DNA of 44,155 nt from Campylobacteraceae bacterium. Lineage in GTDB: Bacteria > Campylobacterota > Campylobacteria > Campylobacterales > Campylobacteraceae. This document shows positions 26,200-36,286 of the stretch, one piece after another; position 1 is the stretch's first letter, and every line of letters starts with the position of its first letter. The DNA is taken from contig JAISGD010000020.1 in the NCBI GenBank assembly GCA_031263195.1, forward strand, positions 1-44,155, in the 5' to 3' direction. The position numbers were made by a program, and so were the translations under genes. Under the pieces are notes generated by a model, which worked only from the letters and a program-made list of their open reading frames with translations, was not told the origin of the DNA and made no database searches.

Positions 26200-27747
26200 A
26201 TGAGAAAGATTAAAGCGATTTTGATTTTACTGCCTGCTCTTTTTCTGGCAGGCTGTTGTGTTGATGAATATGGTAATGTAGTCATCGGTAAATGTGAGAT
26301 CAATACAACGACAAGCGCAACCTTTCAGTGCAACGGCGCTTCCTGCGGTAGCAGTCTCAGTTCGTATAGCGGAACAAATTCTAATGTCTGGACTTATAAA
26401 AACAACGGAAACAGTAATGTAAATCTCAATGTCTCTATGTCCAATATATCAAACAAAGATATAACTATTGTCTATACAAACGAAGGAAGCAGTTATGTTA
26501 CTATACCTCCTGTCTCTATCGATAAAACTCTGAAAAATGAGATATACCCATATAATATCGGATACGAAGAAGAGACTTATGAGTTCAGAGAACCCGATTT
26601 TATAAGAGACTTTGAGCCTGCAGAACTGATAGAAGAGACCGATGACTTAAAGCTAAATCAAACCCCTTCATACGCAGTATGGTACGAAGGAAATAAACGT
26701 AATTGGAATGTATACTATGGTTCATTAGTTCGTGCAACAACTCTCAGAAAACAGTTAACGGTTAACGGACGCACTGTCAACCTATGGGTTGAAGACAGTG
26801 AATATGGCAGTGGAAAGATTGATGCTGCAAAAATCAATGATATATCCTCTTATATCAGTACTATATATACTGATGTAGTCAAGGTAGCCGGAGAACCTTG
26901 GGGAACACACAGAGCCTCAAATCTCATAGCGAGCGGCAATCAACCTTTGGATATAGTGTTTGTTGATTTAGGTGCACGATCTCCATTTATAGAAACAATG
27001 GCAGGATATTTTTGGAGTCTCAATAATTATAAAAAATCAACATATAGCGACTCCAATGAAGCGGTAGCTATATTTATAAATACGTGTATGGATAACGGAT
27101 ATACACTATCCACAATAGCTCACGAACTGACCCACGCCATAAACTTCTATCAGCGTTTTGTCCTTATAGGTAGTGGCAATGGGTATAAATCATTTTTAGA
27201 AGAGATGACGGCCGTAATGATGCAAGATGTAATAAGCAGCAGGATATCATATAATAGAGTTAGTAGTAGATACGTAAGTTGGATTAATGCACCGCTTTAT
27301 CATTGTGATCTTAGTTCCGGCGAGTGTGATGTCTATGCTATGGGAGGCAGTTTCGGAGCATTTTTGATGCGTCAATATGGTATAGATTTCTATAAGACAC
27401 TGCTTAGAACAAGCGGTTCATCTACGGATGCGATAGACAAAGCCATCAAAATATATGACAGTGGAGGTTTAGCAAAAGCTCTGCGTCATTGGGGAGCCAG
27501 TATTGCTATGTTTTCATCTTCACAGAGACCTAAAGGTTTTGGGTATCCTGCCCGTAATGATAATGGTTTTAATTTGGAAGCATTTGACGGCAATACGTAT
27601 AGATCATCTCGTAAGCTGCCTGTATCGTCACCTGCGACATTAGCTCCCAACGCTCATTTTCCGTTTTTAAGAAAAACGACAAACAATATATACAATGAAT
27701 CGTTTGTTGTGCCGAAAGGAGTTGGAATATCTATTGTGGTGAAGTGA
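26200..27747 (+). CDS. Secreted lipoprotein zinc metalloprotease, M30-like (copy 2)
   Basis: 515 residues from the ATG giving MRKIKAIL, with an AAAGGAATTG RBS; an ATG at 26146 adds 18 unlikely residues. The signal has LPALFLAGC with Cys19. HELTH (His308, Glu309, His312) and Glu335 form the zinc site, as in copy 1. Strong identity with copy 1 runs through the length, including LWVEDSE, GEPWGTH, QPLDIVFV, AGSFGAF/GGSFGAF, the RQYGID block and the ANAHFPFLR-like end. The two genes form a tandem duplication and may differ in substrate. A shared terminator with the convergent nusA follows. Confidence 0.75.
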   Translation: MRKIKAILILLPALFLAGCCVDEYGNVVIGKCEINTTTSATFQCNGASCGSSLSSYSGTNSNVWTYKNNGNSNVNLNVSMSNISNKDITIVYTNEGSSYVTIPPVSIDKTLKNEIYPYNIGYEEETYEFREPDFIRDFEPAELIEETDDLKLNQTPSYAVWYEGNKRNWNVYYGSLVRATTLRKQLTVNGRTVNLWVEDSEYGSGKIDAAKINDISSYISTIYTDVVKVAGEPWGTHRASNLIASGNQPLDIVFVDLGARSPFIETMAGYFWSLNNYKKSTYSDSNEAVAIFINTCMDNGYTLSTIAHELTHAINFYQRFVLIGSGNGYKSFLEEMTAVMMQDVISSRISYNRVSSRYVSWINAPLYHCDLSSGECDVYAMGGSFGAFLMRQYGIDFYKTLLRTSGSSTDAIDKAIKIYDSGGLAKALRHWGASIAMFSSSQRPKGFGYPARNDNGFNLEAFDGNTYRSSRKLPVSSPATLAPNAHFPFLRKTTNNIYNESFVVPKGVGISIVVK

Positions 27748-27753
27748 GAGATT

Positions 27754-27771
27754 GGGTGCTTTTACGCACCC
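27754..27771. terminator. Bidirectional hairpin between the protease and nusA
   Basis: GGGTGC (27754-27759) pairs with GCACCC (27766-27771) over six bases with a six-base loop, with a T-rich tail on the plus strand. Because both flanking genes end here it can serve both directions. Confidence 0.6.
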
Positions 27772-27774
27772 ATT

Positions 27775-28878
27775 TTAATCTTTAAAAAGAGCCTTTAGCG
27801 CATTTGGATCAATAGCTGTTTTTGCTTCGCCTGCTTTTTTCGAATTCTCCTCTATCAGTTCTATCTCATATCCGGTGAGCATAGAGGCTAAGCGGATATT
27901 TATGCCGTTTTTACCTATCGCTTTTGATTTTTGCTCGCTGTTTAGAGTAGCGATAGCTTTGTTAGCGTTTATTTTTACATTTGATATAAGTGCGGGAGCT
28001 AATGCGCGTGCTACAAATATTTCAGCTACAGGAGAGTACTCTATACAGTCTATATTTTCGCCATGGAGCTCTTTACCGATAGCATTTATGCGTACCCCTC
28101 TTGTGCCGACAGTCGCTCCTACAGCATCTACATTTGGGTGAATCGAAGCGACAGCAAGTTTGGCTCTGTCACCCGGAATTCTGGCAGCTTTTTGGATAAT
28201 TACCGTACCATCTTTAATCTCAGGCACCTCAAGCTCTAAAAGAGCCTCTAAAAATTTTGGGCTGGTGCGCGAAAGTTCAACAGTTATTCTTTTTGATTTA
28301 TCTATAAAGACTTTTCGTATAACACTTTTTACGACATTGCCGACTTTAAATTTTTCACCTTTTATGCGGTTTTTGCGCGGAAGCACACATCGTACTTCGT
28401 CTACATCTATATATGTACTCTCTTCCGCATCAACACCCGTGACGATACCGTGGACGCATTTGCTCACGCGATTTTTATACTTTTCAAATATCTGCTGTTC
28501 CAAAAGTCTTTGTATATGATATTCAAGCTCCTTGTGCAGGGTAGCGGCAGCTGTACGCCCTAAATTGTCAAGAGGCAGCTCGTATCTTAACTCATCGCCT
28601 ATCTCTATCAGCGGATCAATCTCTTTGGCTTCTTTGATACATATGTGGTTTTCGTCGCTAACCAAAAGCTGCTCATCATTATTTGGAACGACAAGTACTT
28701 TTTGAAATAGTTGTAAAATCTTTTTTTTGTCGTCTATTTGCGTTTCATATTCATATTTTTCGCCGTAAACCTTTTTGGCCGTTTTGGTCAATGACAATTT
28801 GATAGCGTCTTTGACATCATTAAGAGCTAAGCCCTTCTCATTTGCGATTGACTCTATAATATCTATAACTCTTTCCAT
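27775..28878 (-). CDS. nusA: Transcription termination/antitermination factor NusA
   Basis: NusA binds RNA polymerase and modulates pausing and termination. The 367-residue product has the N-terminal RNA polymerase-binding domain (MERVIDIIESIANEKGLALNDV), the S1 domain (about 135-200, GIVTGVDAEESTYIDVDEVRCVLP) and two KH domains (about 200-345), including GVRINAIGKELHGENIDCIEYS and IGKNGINIRLASML. It lacks the C-terminal acidic repeats of E. coli NusA (495 residues), as is usual in this phylum. Its order next to the small gene and miaB agrees with C. jejuni Cj0460-Cj0458 from memory. Confidence 0.95.
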   Translation of the reverse strand: MERVIDIIESIANEKGLALNDVKDAIKLSLTKTAKKVYGEKYEYETQIDDKKKILQLFQKVLVVPNNDEQLLVSDENHICIKEAKEIDPLIEIGDELRYELPLDNLGRTAAATLHKELEYHIQRLLEQQIFEKYKNRVSKCVHGIVTGVDAEESTYIDVDEVRCVLPRKNRIKGEKFKVGNVVKSVIRKVFIDKSKRITVELSRTSPKFLEALLELEVPEIKDGTVIIQKAARIPGDRAKLAVASIHPNVDAVGATVGTRGVRINAIGKELHGENIDCIEYSPVAEIFVARALAPALISNVKINANKAIATLNSEQKSKAIGKNGINIRLASMLTGYEIELIEENSKKAGEAKTAIDPNALKALFKD

Positions 28879-29036
28879 AATTGCTGCCTCTATCTTTGTT
28901 TTGCAATGAAAAAATATGGATTTTTATAATTTCGGAGCGCGCATATTGTACCAAATTGAACTTTTATTTTACTTTAAAGGCTTCTTTATCCAAATAAAGC
29001 TATACTTATATCTTTTTATAATTGAGGGATTTAATG

Positions 29037-29279
29037 ATGGAACTGAAACTAGCAAGAACCGGTTTAAGCGAAAAACCTAAAACCATAGAATTGGAAAAAA
29101 TTGAAGAGGCTATCGAAAAAGAGGGCGGACAAATATTCTACTTTGATAAAGAAAATTCTCACAAGGATTTGGTAAAACTTGTGGAACACTTTGAAACCAA
29201 AAATTTTAGTGTCTATCTGCGCCAAGTCAGATACGGTCTTAATGAACAAGATTATATGTATGAGGTGCATATACTCTAA
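29037..29279 (+). CDS. HP0268-like small protein
   Basis: About 80 residues starting MELKLARTGLSEKPK from the ATG at 29037, the better spaced of two tandem ATGs relative to GAGGGA; the track frame from a TTG at 29022 is not needed. FYFDKENSHKDLVKLVEHFETK and a C-terminal MYEVHIL resemble Helicobacter pylori HP0268, a small protein reported as a nuclease, whose gene also lies next to miaB. Identification is from memory of the sequence pattern, so moderate. It is followed 11 bases later by miaB. Confidence 0.6.
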   Translation: MELKLARTGLSEKPKTIELEKIEEAIEKEGGQIFYFDKENSHKDLVKLVEHFETKNFSVYLRQVRYGLNEQDYMYEVHIL

Positions 29280-29290
29280 AGCAGTCTTAA

Positions 29291-30592
29291 GTGGCAAAAA
29301 AACTTTTTATAGAAACACTCGGATGCGCTATGAACGTAAGAGATTCGGAGCATATGATAGCCGAATTGAACCGCGACGAGCTATACCTTTTGACCAAGGA
29401 TGCCAAAGAGGCAGACCTCATACTTATTAACACTTGCAGCGTCAGAGAAAAACCTGTAAATAAACTTTTTTCCGAAATCGGACAATTTCTCAAACACAAA
29501 AAACACGGAGCGAAGATTGGCGTTTGTGGTTGTACTGCCAGTCACTTGGGAGAAGAGATATTTAAAAGAGCGCCGGAGGTCAATTTTGTATTGGGCGCAA
29601 GAAATGTCTCAAAAATACGAGAGGCTGTTGCTAAAGATAGATTTTTAGCTATTAACATCAATTATGACGAAAGCGCATACGCGTTTGGTGAATTTCGTCA
29701 AAATCCATATAAAGCTTACATAAATATTTCAATAGGTTGCGATAAAAAGTGCGCGTTTTGTATAGTGCCGCATACAAGAGGCGAGGAGATTTCGGTACCG
29801 CATGAATTGATTTTATCGGAAGTCGAACGAGCGGCAAAAAATGGTGCGAAAGAGATTTTTTTACTTGGACAAAACGTTAATAATTATGGCAGAAGACTGA
29901 GCGGTGGCGGTAAGAACAAATTCAATTTTTCACAGCTTTTAACACACATCAGTAAAATTGATGAAATAAAAAGAATCCGTTTTACTTCACCGCATCCTTT
30001 GCATATGGATGATGAGTTTTTGGAAGTTTTCTCTTCCAATCCCAAAATCTGTAAATCTATGCATATGCCGCTTCAAAGCGGTTCGACCGATATACTTAAA
30101 GTTATGAAACGCGGATATACAAAAGAGTGGTTTTTGGAACGCGCTGAAAAGCTTCGCGCTATGTTGCCGCAAGCTTCCATCAGTACGGATATCATAGTGG
30201 CGTTTCCAGGCGAAAGCGAAAGAGATTTTATGGATACTGTGGATGTTATGGAAAAGGTTCGTTTTGAACAGATATTCTCATTTAAATATTCCGCGCGTCC
30301 GCTTACAACCTCGGCGCAAATGACAAATAGAGTTGATGATACAATAGCTTCTATGCGATTGAAGATACTACAAGATAAGCACGCGGCTATACTTGATGAG
30401 ATGACACCAAGCTATATGGACAAAATTTTTGAAGTATATTTTGAGGAGTTAAGAGATAACGGTCTTGTAGCAGGCAGGACATCTCAAAATAGTACCGTTT
30501 GCGTTAAAGGCGGCGAAGAACTCTTAGGTAAAATAAGAAATGTCAAAATAACACAACCTCAAAGGTTGATTTTATATGGACAAGTCGTATGA
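29291..30592 (+). CDS. miaB: tRNA-2-methylthio-N6-dimethylallyladenosine synthase MiaB
   Basis: MiaB adds a methylthio group to i6A37 of tRNA by radical SAM chemistry. The 433-residue product has three N-terminal cysteines ([20 protein letters not shown]) for the auxiliary cluster, and the radical SAM motif CDKKCAFC near residue 152. The C-terminal TRAM-like domain follows. The start is GTG at 29291. The stop overlaps the next gene (4 bases, ATGA), so translation is coupled to the acyltransferase. Confidence 0.95.
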   Translation: MAKKLFIETLGCAMNVRDSEHMIAELNRDELYLLTKDAKEADLILINTCSVREKPVNKLFSEIGQFLKHKKHGAKIGVCGCTASHLGEEIFKRAPEVNFVLGARNVSKIREAVAKDRFLAININYDESAYAFGEFRQNPYKAYINISIGCDKKCAFCIVPHTRGEEISVPHELILSEVERAAKNGAKEIFLLGQNVNNYGRRLSGGGKNKFNFSQLLTHISKIDEIKRIRFTSPHPLHMDDEFLEVFSSNPKICKSMHMPLQSGSTDILKVMKRGYTKEWFLERAEKLRAMLPQASISTDIIVAFPGESERDFMDTVDVMEKVRFEQIFSFKYSARPLTTSAQMTNRVDDTIASMRLKILQDKHAAILDEMTPSYMDKIFEVYFEELRDNGLVAGRTSQNSTVCVKGGEELLGKIRNVKITQPQRLILYGQVV

Positions 30593-31212
30593 AAAGTAAG
30601 ATTTTGAAAAAAATAGCGTTCAAAATCTCACCTTTTTTGATAAGTGTTGTGCAGCATTTTATATATATTACTTGCAAAAAAGTTTATGAGTTACCAAAGG
30701 GTGAAGTTCCTTCTCCTGCTATTTGGGCTTGCTGGCATGGACAGCTCTTGATGTGCCCGTATATTTACCGTAAAATGCGTCCCGTGATGCAAATTAGCGT
30801 GATAGTAAGCGAACATATGCATGGCGATGTTGCGGTAGAGGTGGCAAAGAGGTTTGGTGCTAATTTTATTCGCGGCAGCAGTAGAAAAGGAGCGGTAAAA
30901 GCACTTGTTCAAGCTATAAATGCTCTTAAAAAAGGCGAGGATATAGGTATAACTCCCGATGGTCCGATAGGTCCAGCTTACTCAATATCGGATGGAGTAA
31001 TTACGCTTGCTTTTAAATGCGGTGTTCCTGTAGTCGCTCTTGGATATGTTTTAGACTCATTTTGGCAGCTTAAAAGCTGGGATAAGGCAAAAGTGCCGAA
31101 ACCTTTCTCTACGATAACCTATAGAGTCAGCGAACCTGTATATATAGATAGTTTGACCAAAGAAGAGGCGAAAGAAAAAGTCAAAGCCGCTCTGATGCAA
31201 TGCATGAACTAA
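30589..31212 (+). CDS. Lysophospholipid acyltransferase-family protein (DUF374)
   Basis: A 207-residue protein with an N-terminal hydrophobic segment (residues about 10-30), [10 protein letters not shown] as the HXXXXD-type region, [14 protein letters not shown] and the [15 protein letters not shown] motif, all typical of DUF374/LPLAT proteins of Campylobacterota and other didermic bacteria. It probably acylates a lipid at the inner membrane. It overlaps miaB by ATGA. C. jejuni has a similar gene (Cj0457c) in the same place, by my recollection. Confidence 0.8.
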   Translation: MKSKILKKIAFKISPFLISVVQHFIYITCKKVYELPKGEVPSPAIWACWHGQLLMCPYIYRKMRPVMQISVIVSEHMHGDVAVEVAKRFGANFIRGSSRKGAVKALVQAINALKKGEDIGITPDGPIGPAYSISDGVITLAFKCGVPVVALGYVLDSFWQLKSWDKAKVPKPFSTITYRVSEPVYIDSLTKEEAKEKVKAALMQCMN

Positions 31213-31216
31213 ACAG

Positions 31217-31882
31217 CTAAAAATAGATTGAGAAACCTGCCTGTACTACGCTATGGAACTCGTGCCATAAAGTTTCATGCTCTCTCCAAAAAATTGGACT
31301 TCCTGTTTCTCTGTATTTTATTTTGTAGCGATCCCATTTTGGCATATAAGCGACGTTTAACGTAAAATGTTTTGATATGTCAAATTCAACGCCAAATTTA
31401 AGCGCTATACTGTCAAATCTCGTGTCATCGGTAAAATATATCATCGCGCTGTTTCCGGCATTTATCGCTGAAATAGTAACATTTCGCTCCTCAAATACAT
31501 CATCGCCGATACCAAATTTTTCATCGAATCCCAAAACAAGTGAAATAGGAATAGATTGAAATGGTCTGTATTTACCCTCTATACCATAACCTACGCCATA
31601 TTGGTCTGTATTGCCAAACCATAATGAACCGTAAAATTTTACGCCCATGGCATCATTTCGCGCGTAAAATCCCAAATCAAACTCATTAATATTTTTGCGC
31701 TCGCCCATTAGCTCTTTGACACTTTGCGTTTTGCCTATTATTTTGTCACTCTTGTCGGTAAAACCAATAGCCGTTTGCATATAGATACCGCTTTGTGCAT
31801 CGCTATTTTTGATATATAACTCTTCACTGAATACGTATGCCGCAAACATAAAAACTAAAAAAATCACTTTTTTCATCATCAT
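31217..31882 (-). CDS. Outer-membrane beta-barrel protein
   Basis: A 221-residue protein with a signal peptide (MMMKKVIFLVFMFAAYVFSEE) and alternating amphipathic strands, ending with a C-terminal aromatic (SIYF), as expected of an outer-membrane barrel. Motifs such as FYARNDAMGVKFYGSLWFG and GIEGKYRPF are strand-like. No function is recognised. It lies convergent to the acyltransferase gene and 7 bases after tilS on the minus strand. Confidence 0.65.
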   Translation of the reverse strand: MMMKKVIFLVFMFAAYVFSEELYIKNSDAQSGIYMQTAIGFTDKSDKIIGKTQSVKELMGERKNINEFDLGFYARNDAMGVKFYGSLWFGNTDQYGVGYGIEGKYRPFQSIPISLVLGFDEKFGIGDDVFEERNVTISAINAGNSAMIYFTDDTRFDSIALKFGVEFDISKHFTLNVAYMPKWDRYKIKYRETGSPIFWREHETLWHEFHSVVQAGFSIYF

Positions 31883-31889
31883 AACCTTT

Positions 31890-32867
31890 TTAAAGAGATT
31901 TCGGATCTATTTTTTTTTCATACATGTAACTTCTTATATGCGGAGGAATTTTAGCTTTCCTGCAAGCTTCTTTAAACTCTTTGCTCATAACAACACTTCG
32001 CAAATAAGGAGCGACAAAAACAAATTTATCATTTTTGCCGATAGCTAACTTGCCGCTGATGACGCAATTTGTTTGTTTGAATATCTCGTCTTGCTGGTTT
32101 TTGCTTAGGACGATTTTGAAAAACTTCGCGATTTTCACTATAAGTCTTATCTTGTTTTCGTCTCTTTTAAAAACATAAAGAGAGTTTATTTTTTGATATT
32201 CGTTCGGCAGAAGCCTCTTTTTATCCTCTTCCAAAGCTTTGAAGCTTCGCAAGATGCCGTCTTTATACTTTTTTAAAAGCGGTTCGCTGAAATTTTTGCG
32301 AAACCGATTGCGTTCAAATTTTTCGTCAAAATTGCTCTCATCTATAAAATACTCATATCCGTTTTTCGTCAAAAATTCCAACAATTCATCTTTTGTGTGC
32401 CAGATCAAAGGACGAGCGAGTACATAGCCTTCCCTTTGCTCAATTTGCGAAAAACCGCAAAGTTCCACTGCGCCCGCTCCTCTGATAAATCTCATAAAAA
32501 ACCACTCCAGTTTATCTCCCAAATGGTGCGCTGAAAGAAGCGCTTCATATCCATTGGCTTTGATAATCTCGTCAAAAAATTCATATCTTATCGCTCTGGC
32601 GTTCGCTTCAAAATTCGCGCTGTTTAATTTGACGCTTTTTACAAAGACGAGTTTGCTGTATTTTTTCGCCAAGTTTCGCGCAAACTCCTCCTCGTTTTTT
32701 GAACCATCTCTTGTATTGTAATTTACTATCGCTATATCAAAAGGTATGTTTTTTTGCAAAAGCATATAAAAAAGCGCGGATGAGTCAACGCCTCCCGAAA
32801 AAGCGAGAAGATTTTTTGTCTCCTTTAAACTCTGCCAAATGTCAGATGAGTTTTGTAACTGTTGCAA
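31890..32867 (-). CDS. tilS: tRNA(Ile)-lysidine synthase TilS
   Basis: TilS adds lysine to C34 of tRNA-Ile2 so that it reads AUA. The 325-residue product has the PP-loop motif [15 protein letters not shown] near residue 20, VNYNTRDGS and [23 protein letters not shown], all typical. The family is usually longer, but the C-terminal domain is short or absent in Campylobacterota. It overlaps rimO by 26 bases on the same strand, suggesting coupled translation. Confidence 0.92.
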   Translation of the reverse strand: MQQLQNSSDIWQSLKETKNLLAFSGGVDSSALFYMLLQKNIPFDIAIVNYNTRDGSKNEEEFARNLAKKYSKLVFVKSVKLNSANFEANARAIRYEFFDEIIKANGYEALLSAHHLGDKLEWFFMRFIRGAGAVELCGFSQIEQREGYVLARPLIWHTKDELLEFLTKNGYEYFIDESNFDEKFERNRFRKNFSEPLLKKYKDGILRSFKALEEDKKRLLPNEYQKINSLYVFKRDENKIRLIVKIAKFFKIVLSKNQQDEIFKQTNCVISGKLAIGKNDKFVFVAPYLRSVVMSKEFKEACRKAKIPPHIRSYMYEKKIDPKSL

Positions 32868-34161
32868 CTAATTTATCTCCGACAAGATTTGTTACCAAAG
32901 CCTCTACAATATCGCCCGTTTTTAATCCCAAAACCTCGCTCTCGTTTATCAAAACTTCGCCGTCAATTTCGCCGATACACTCTATTTTGCGCGCACCCAA
33001 TAAAAGTTCGTGCTCGCTGCTTTCACCCTCTACCACTAAAATAACTTTTTTGCCTATTTGCGTTTTCAGGCGATTTGTTATGCCTACATGTACGATCTTT
33101 TCAAGTTTTTTCAGTCTGGAATTTAATACGTTTTTTGGTATTTTCCCATCCATCTCAAAAGCCGCTGTTCCCTCTTCGTTTGAGTAAGCGAAAATATTTA
33201 CTCTGTCAAATTCAAACTCTTTCGCGAAGATTAAAAGGTTTTCAAACTCTTCGTCGCTCTCGTTTGGATGTCCTACGATAAAGCTTGTGCGCACAAACGA
33301 ATCAGCCGCGCTTCTCATAAGATTTAACTGTTGTTTTATTCGCTTTGAATCAGCACCTCTTTTCATCCTTTTTAGCATATTATCGTCAATATGCTGGATA
33401 GGCATATCAAAATAGTTGTGAAAAACATTTGAAGCTATAATACGCGAAATCAAAGCAGCAGAAGTTGTCGTGGGATACAGGTACAAAATGCGAGCGCTTT
33501 TTACCCCTTCGATTTTCTCAACAGCGTCAATTAGCAAAATAAGCCCGTCGTCTATTTTTTTATCTCTCAAATACGAACTGCTGTCTTGCGAGATAAAACT
33601 AAAATCCCAAATTCCTTGTTTTACGAGGTTTTCAACTTCTTTTGTGACGCTTTCCAACTCGCGCGATTTGAGTTTGCCTTTAAAGCTTGGAATGGCGCAA
33701 AAACTACAACTTTGATTACAGCCTTCGGAGAGTTTTATGTACGCGTGCGTGTTTGAACCTGTTATTACTCTCTCTTCATTGTTTATAAGATATGTCTCTT
33801 GCGAAAAACGGTTTTTCCGCTCCTCCACTATAACGTCTATATGGTCGTAGTCTCCCACGCCTGTAAATATGTCAACTTCGGGCAACTCTTTTATCAGCTG
33901 TTCTTTATAGCGCTCAGTTAAACAGCCGCTTACGACTAAAAGCGAGTTTTTTTTTCTCTGCTCATGTAAGGAAAATATGACCCTTAAACTCTCCTCTTTC
34001 GCCGCTCCTATAAATCCGCATGTATTTACTATCAATACGTCGGCTTCATTTGCGTTATCAGTCAAAGCGTAGGATTTGAGGCGTCCTAACATAACTTCGC
34101 TGTCAATCAAATTTTTATTACAGCCAAGAGAGACAAGGTGAAGTTTTTTTCTCATATCCAT
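32842..34161 (-). CDS. rimO: Ribosomal protein S12 methylthiotransferase RimO
   Basis: RimO methylthiolates Asp88 of ribosomal protein S12 by radical SAM chemistry. The 439-residue product has N-terminal cysteines in [18 protein letters not shown] and SGCLTERY, the radical SAM motif [15 protein letters not shown], and [17 protein letters not shown]. It is distinguished from MiaB by this S12-type pattern. It is followed by tilS and preceded by panC, which overlaps it by 10 bases. Confidence 0.94.
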   Translation of the reverse strand: MDMRKKLHLVSLGCNKNLIDSEVMLGRLKSYALTDNANEADVLIVNTCGFIGAAKEESLRVIFSLHEQRKKNSLLVVSGCLTERYKEQLIKELPEVDIFTGVGDYDHIDVIVEERKNRFSQETYLINNEERVITGSNTHAYIKLSEGCNQSCSFCAIPSFKGKLKSRELESVTKEVENLVKQGIWDFSFISQDSSSYLRDKKIDDGLILLIDAVEKIEGVKSARILYLYPTTTSAALISRIIASNVFHNYFDMPIQHIDDNMLKRMKRGADSKRIKQQLNLMRSAADSFVRTSFIVGHPNESDEEFENLLIFAKEFEFDRVNIFAYSNEEGTAAFEMDGKIPKNVLNSRLKKLEKIVHVGITNRLKTQIGKKVILVVEGESSEHELLLGARKIECIGEIDGEVLINESEVLGLKTGDIVEALVTNLVGDKLVATVTKLI

Positions 34162-34973
34162 AAGTTATCGATTAGTCTTGTATTTCCGACAAACGCGGCT
34201 ATCAATAAGATCGTCTCTTTAACGATAATCTGCTCTTTTGCCTCAAAGTTACGTGAAAGGGCTTTCGCGTAGTCTACTTTTAAATCTTGTAAGGATTCCA
34301 ACATAATAAGTTCTATTTTTTTCGCCTCCCTTTCGCCTTTCATGATAGCTTGAGAAGCGTTTTTAAGAGCTATGCTAAGAGCCAAAGCCTGCACTCTGTC
34401 TTTTTCGCCGAGATATATATTTCTGGAAGAAAGAGCCAAACCGTCGCTCTCTCGCACGATATCGCAGGGGATTATATTGGTGTTTATAAATAGGGTTTTT
34501 ACCATATTTTGTATAAGGTACAACTGTTGAGCGTCTTTTTTGCCAAAATAAGCGTTTGTCGGACGAACGAGATTTAGAAGTTTTAACACTATTCTTAAAA
34601 CTCCGTCAAAATGTCCCGGTCTGCTGCTGCCCTCCAGAATATACGCTAAATTTTTTGGAGCGAGAATTTCAGGTTCTGTTTTTGCGTACATCTCCTCACA
34701 TGTTGGCATAAAAAGTATATCCACACCCGCTAATGTGCATATTTTAAGATCCGCTTCCTCGCGGCGCGGGTATTTTTCATAATCTTCATTCGGCAAAAAT
34801 TGCGTTGGATTTACAAAGATAGAGACGACAACCGTGTCGTTTTGTATTCTGGCTTGACGGATTAAAGACAGGTGACCGTTGTGCATAGCGCCCATTGTAG
34901 CCACAAAACCAACGCTTCCTTTTAGCTCTTCTCTGATCGCCGTCAACTCTTTTACTGTTGATACTATTTTCAT
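34152..34973 (-). CDS. panC: Pantothenate synthetase
   Basis: PanC joins pantoate and beta-alanine in the CoA pathway. The 273-residue product has [15 protein letters not shown] (nucleotide-binding HxGH), [17 protein letters not shown], the [15 protein letters not shown] segment and [24 protein letters not shown] is the KMSKS equivalent. Length is normal. It lies in a minus-strand group with rimO and tilS; prfB diverges. Confidence 0.95.
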   Translation of the reverse strand: MKIVSTVKELTAIREELKGSVGFVATMGAMHNGHLSLIRQARIQNDTVVVSIFVNPTQFLPNEDYEKYPRREEADLKICTLAGVDILFMPTCEEMYAKTEPEILAPKNLAYILEGSSRPGHFDGVLRIVLKLLNLVRPTNAYFGKKDAQQLYLIQNMVKTLFINTNIIPCDIVRESDGLALSSRNIYLGEKDRVQALALSIALKNASQAIMKGEREAKKIELIMLESLQDLKVDYAKALSRNFEAKEQIIVKETILLIAAFVGNTRLIDNLWI

Positions 34974-35039
34974 TTTAGCTGCTTTTTTGTAAAATTTACT
35001 TTTTAAAAAGTTGATTATATCAAAATTTATGGAGTTAAA

Positions 35040-36134
35040 TTGGATAATTATGAATACACGGAGTTATTAAAAAAGCTTTCAATCAAAATAGACAACATCG
35101 CTAAGATTGTAAAAACAGACGAGCTTTTAAAAAGATTAAAAGAGATAGAAGAGATTGAGCAAAATCCTAGTTTTTGGGAAGACGCTAAAAATGTCGGGTT
35201 GCTTTCCAAAGAGAAAACCAAACTCGCGAACATATATAAAAAATATGAAAACGCTAAAAATGCCGCGAATGACGCGAAAGATTTGTGGGATATGGCAAAT
35301 GACGAAAACGATGAAAATACTATAAACGCTCTTATCGAAGACGCTCCAAATCTTGAAAATACGATAACAACTCTTGAGATATCCATGATGTTAAGCGGCG
35401 AACACGACGGTGCAAACGCGATAGTCAGTATTCATCCTGGTGCCGGTGGAACGGAGTCGAATGATTGGGCAAGTATGCTTTATCGCATGTATCTTAGATG
35501 GAGCGAACGTATGGGATATAAAGTAGAGATATTTGACTATCAAGAGGGCGAGGAAGCGGGCATAAAAGACGTTAGTTTTATCGTTAAAGGCGAAAACGCA
35601 TACGGTTATTTGAAAGCGGAAAACGGCATTCATAGATTGGTTAGAATAAGCCCGTTTGACGCGAACGCCAAAAGACACACATCTTTTAGCTCGGTTATGG
35701 TAAGTCCTGAGATTGACGACGACATAGATATACAAATAGAAGAAAAAGACATAAGAATAGATACGTATAGAGCAAGCGGCGCCGGCGGACAGCATATAAA
35801 TAAAACCGAAAGCGCCATTAGGATTACGCATATTCCAACAGGCGTCGTGGTTCAGTGTCAAAACGACAGAAGTCAGCACAAAAACAAAGCGAGCGCGATG
35901 AAAATGTTAAAATCAAGACTGTACGAATTGGAACTTGAAAAACAGCAAGCCGTAAAAGACGGAATTCCAAAAAGCGAGATCGGTTGGGGACATCAGATAA
36001 GAAGTTACGTTTTAGCTCCTTATCAGCAAGTAAAAGATGCCAGAAGCAATAAGGCTTATTCGCAAACGGACGCTATACTGGATGGCGATATAACAAAAAT
36101 CATTGAAGACGTTTTAATCTCGACGCAAAGTTAA
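35040..36134 (+). CDS. prfB: Peptide chain release factor 2
   Basis: RF2 releases peptides at UAA and UGA. The 364-residue product shows the codon-recognition tripeptide SPF (204-206) and the catalytic GGQ (249-251). The start is a TTG at 35040, preceded by GGAG. Unlike E. coli, there is no internal UGA or +1 programmed frameshift; the frame runs uninterrupted. The divergent panC shares the upstream gap. Confidence 0.95.
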   Translation: MDNYEYTELLKKLSIKIDNIAKIVKTDELLKRLKEIEEIEQNPSFWEDAKNVGLLSKEKTKLANIYKKYENAKNAANDAKDLWDMANDENDENTINALIEDAPNLENTITTLEISMMLSGEHDGANAIVSIHPGAGGTESNDWASMLYRMYLRWSERMGYKVEIFDYQEGEEAGIKDVSFIVKGENAYGYLKAENGIHRLVRISPFDANAKRHTSFSSVMVSPEIDDDIDIQIEEKDIRIDTYRASGAGGQHINKTESAIRITHIPTGVVVQCQNDRSQHKNKASAMKMLKSRLYELELEKQQAVKDGIPKSEIGWGHQIRSYVLAPYQQVKDARSNKAYSQTDAILDGDITKIIEDVLISTQS

Positions 36135-36147
36135 AAAGGAGAAAATT

Positions 36148-36216
36148 ATGGTCATAACAAAAGAGGCGTTTTGTAATAAAGTTTGTGTTTTTAAGATTTT
36201 TACATATAATACGTAA
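36148..36216 (+). pseudogene. 22-codon relic ORF between prfB and the cas operon
   Basis: AAAAAGGAGAAAATT precedes an ATG (36148) that opens MVITKEAFCNKVCVFK and stops at 36214-36216. The RBS is excellent but the product has only 22 residues, so it may be the start of the gene that once followed prfB and was cut off when the cas region was inserted. Nothing shows it is expressed. Confidence 0.3.
36205..36210 (+). promoter_or_regulatory. Putative -10 box of the cas operon
   Basis: A perfect TATAAT lies 77 bases before the cas6 start. A second weaker TATTAT occurs at 36247-36252. Either could drive the cas genes. Confidence 0.4.
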
Positions 36217-36286
36217 AAAAGAGTTGCCAAAGAGAAAATTTTTTGGTATTATTCTACAAATAAACTTTTACTAAAAGGTAAAGAGA

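Noticed and set aside
35391-35879. 162-codon minus-strand ORF in prfB
   Set aside because: Shadow of the prfB frame, no motif.
35040-36134. Programmed +1 frameshift in prfB
   Set aside because: The frame is continuous from TTG to the stop with SPF and GGQ in one frame, and no in-frame UGA is present.
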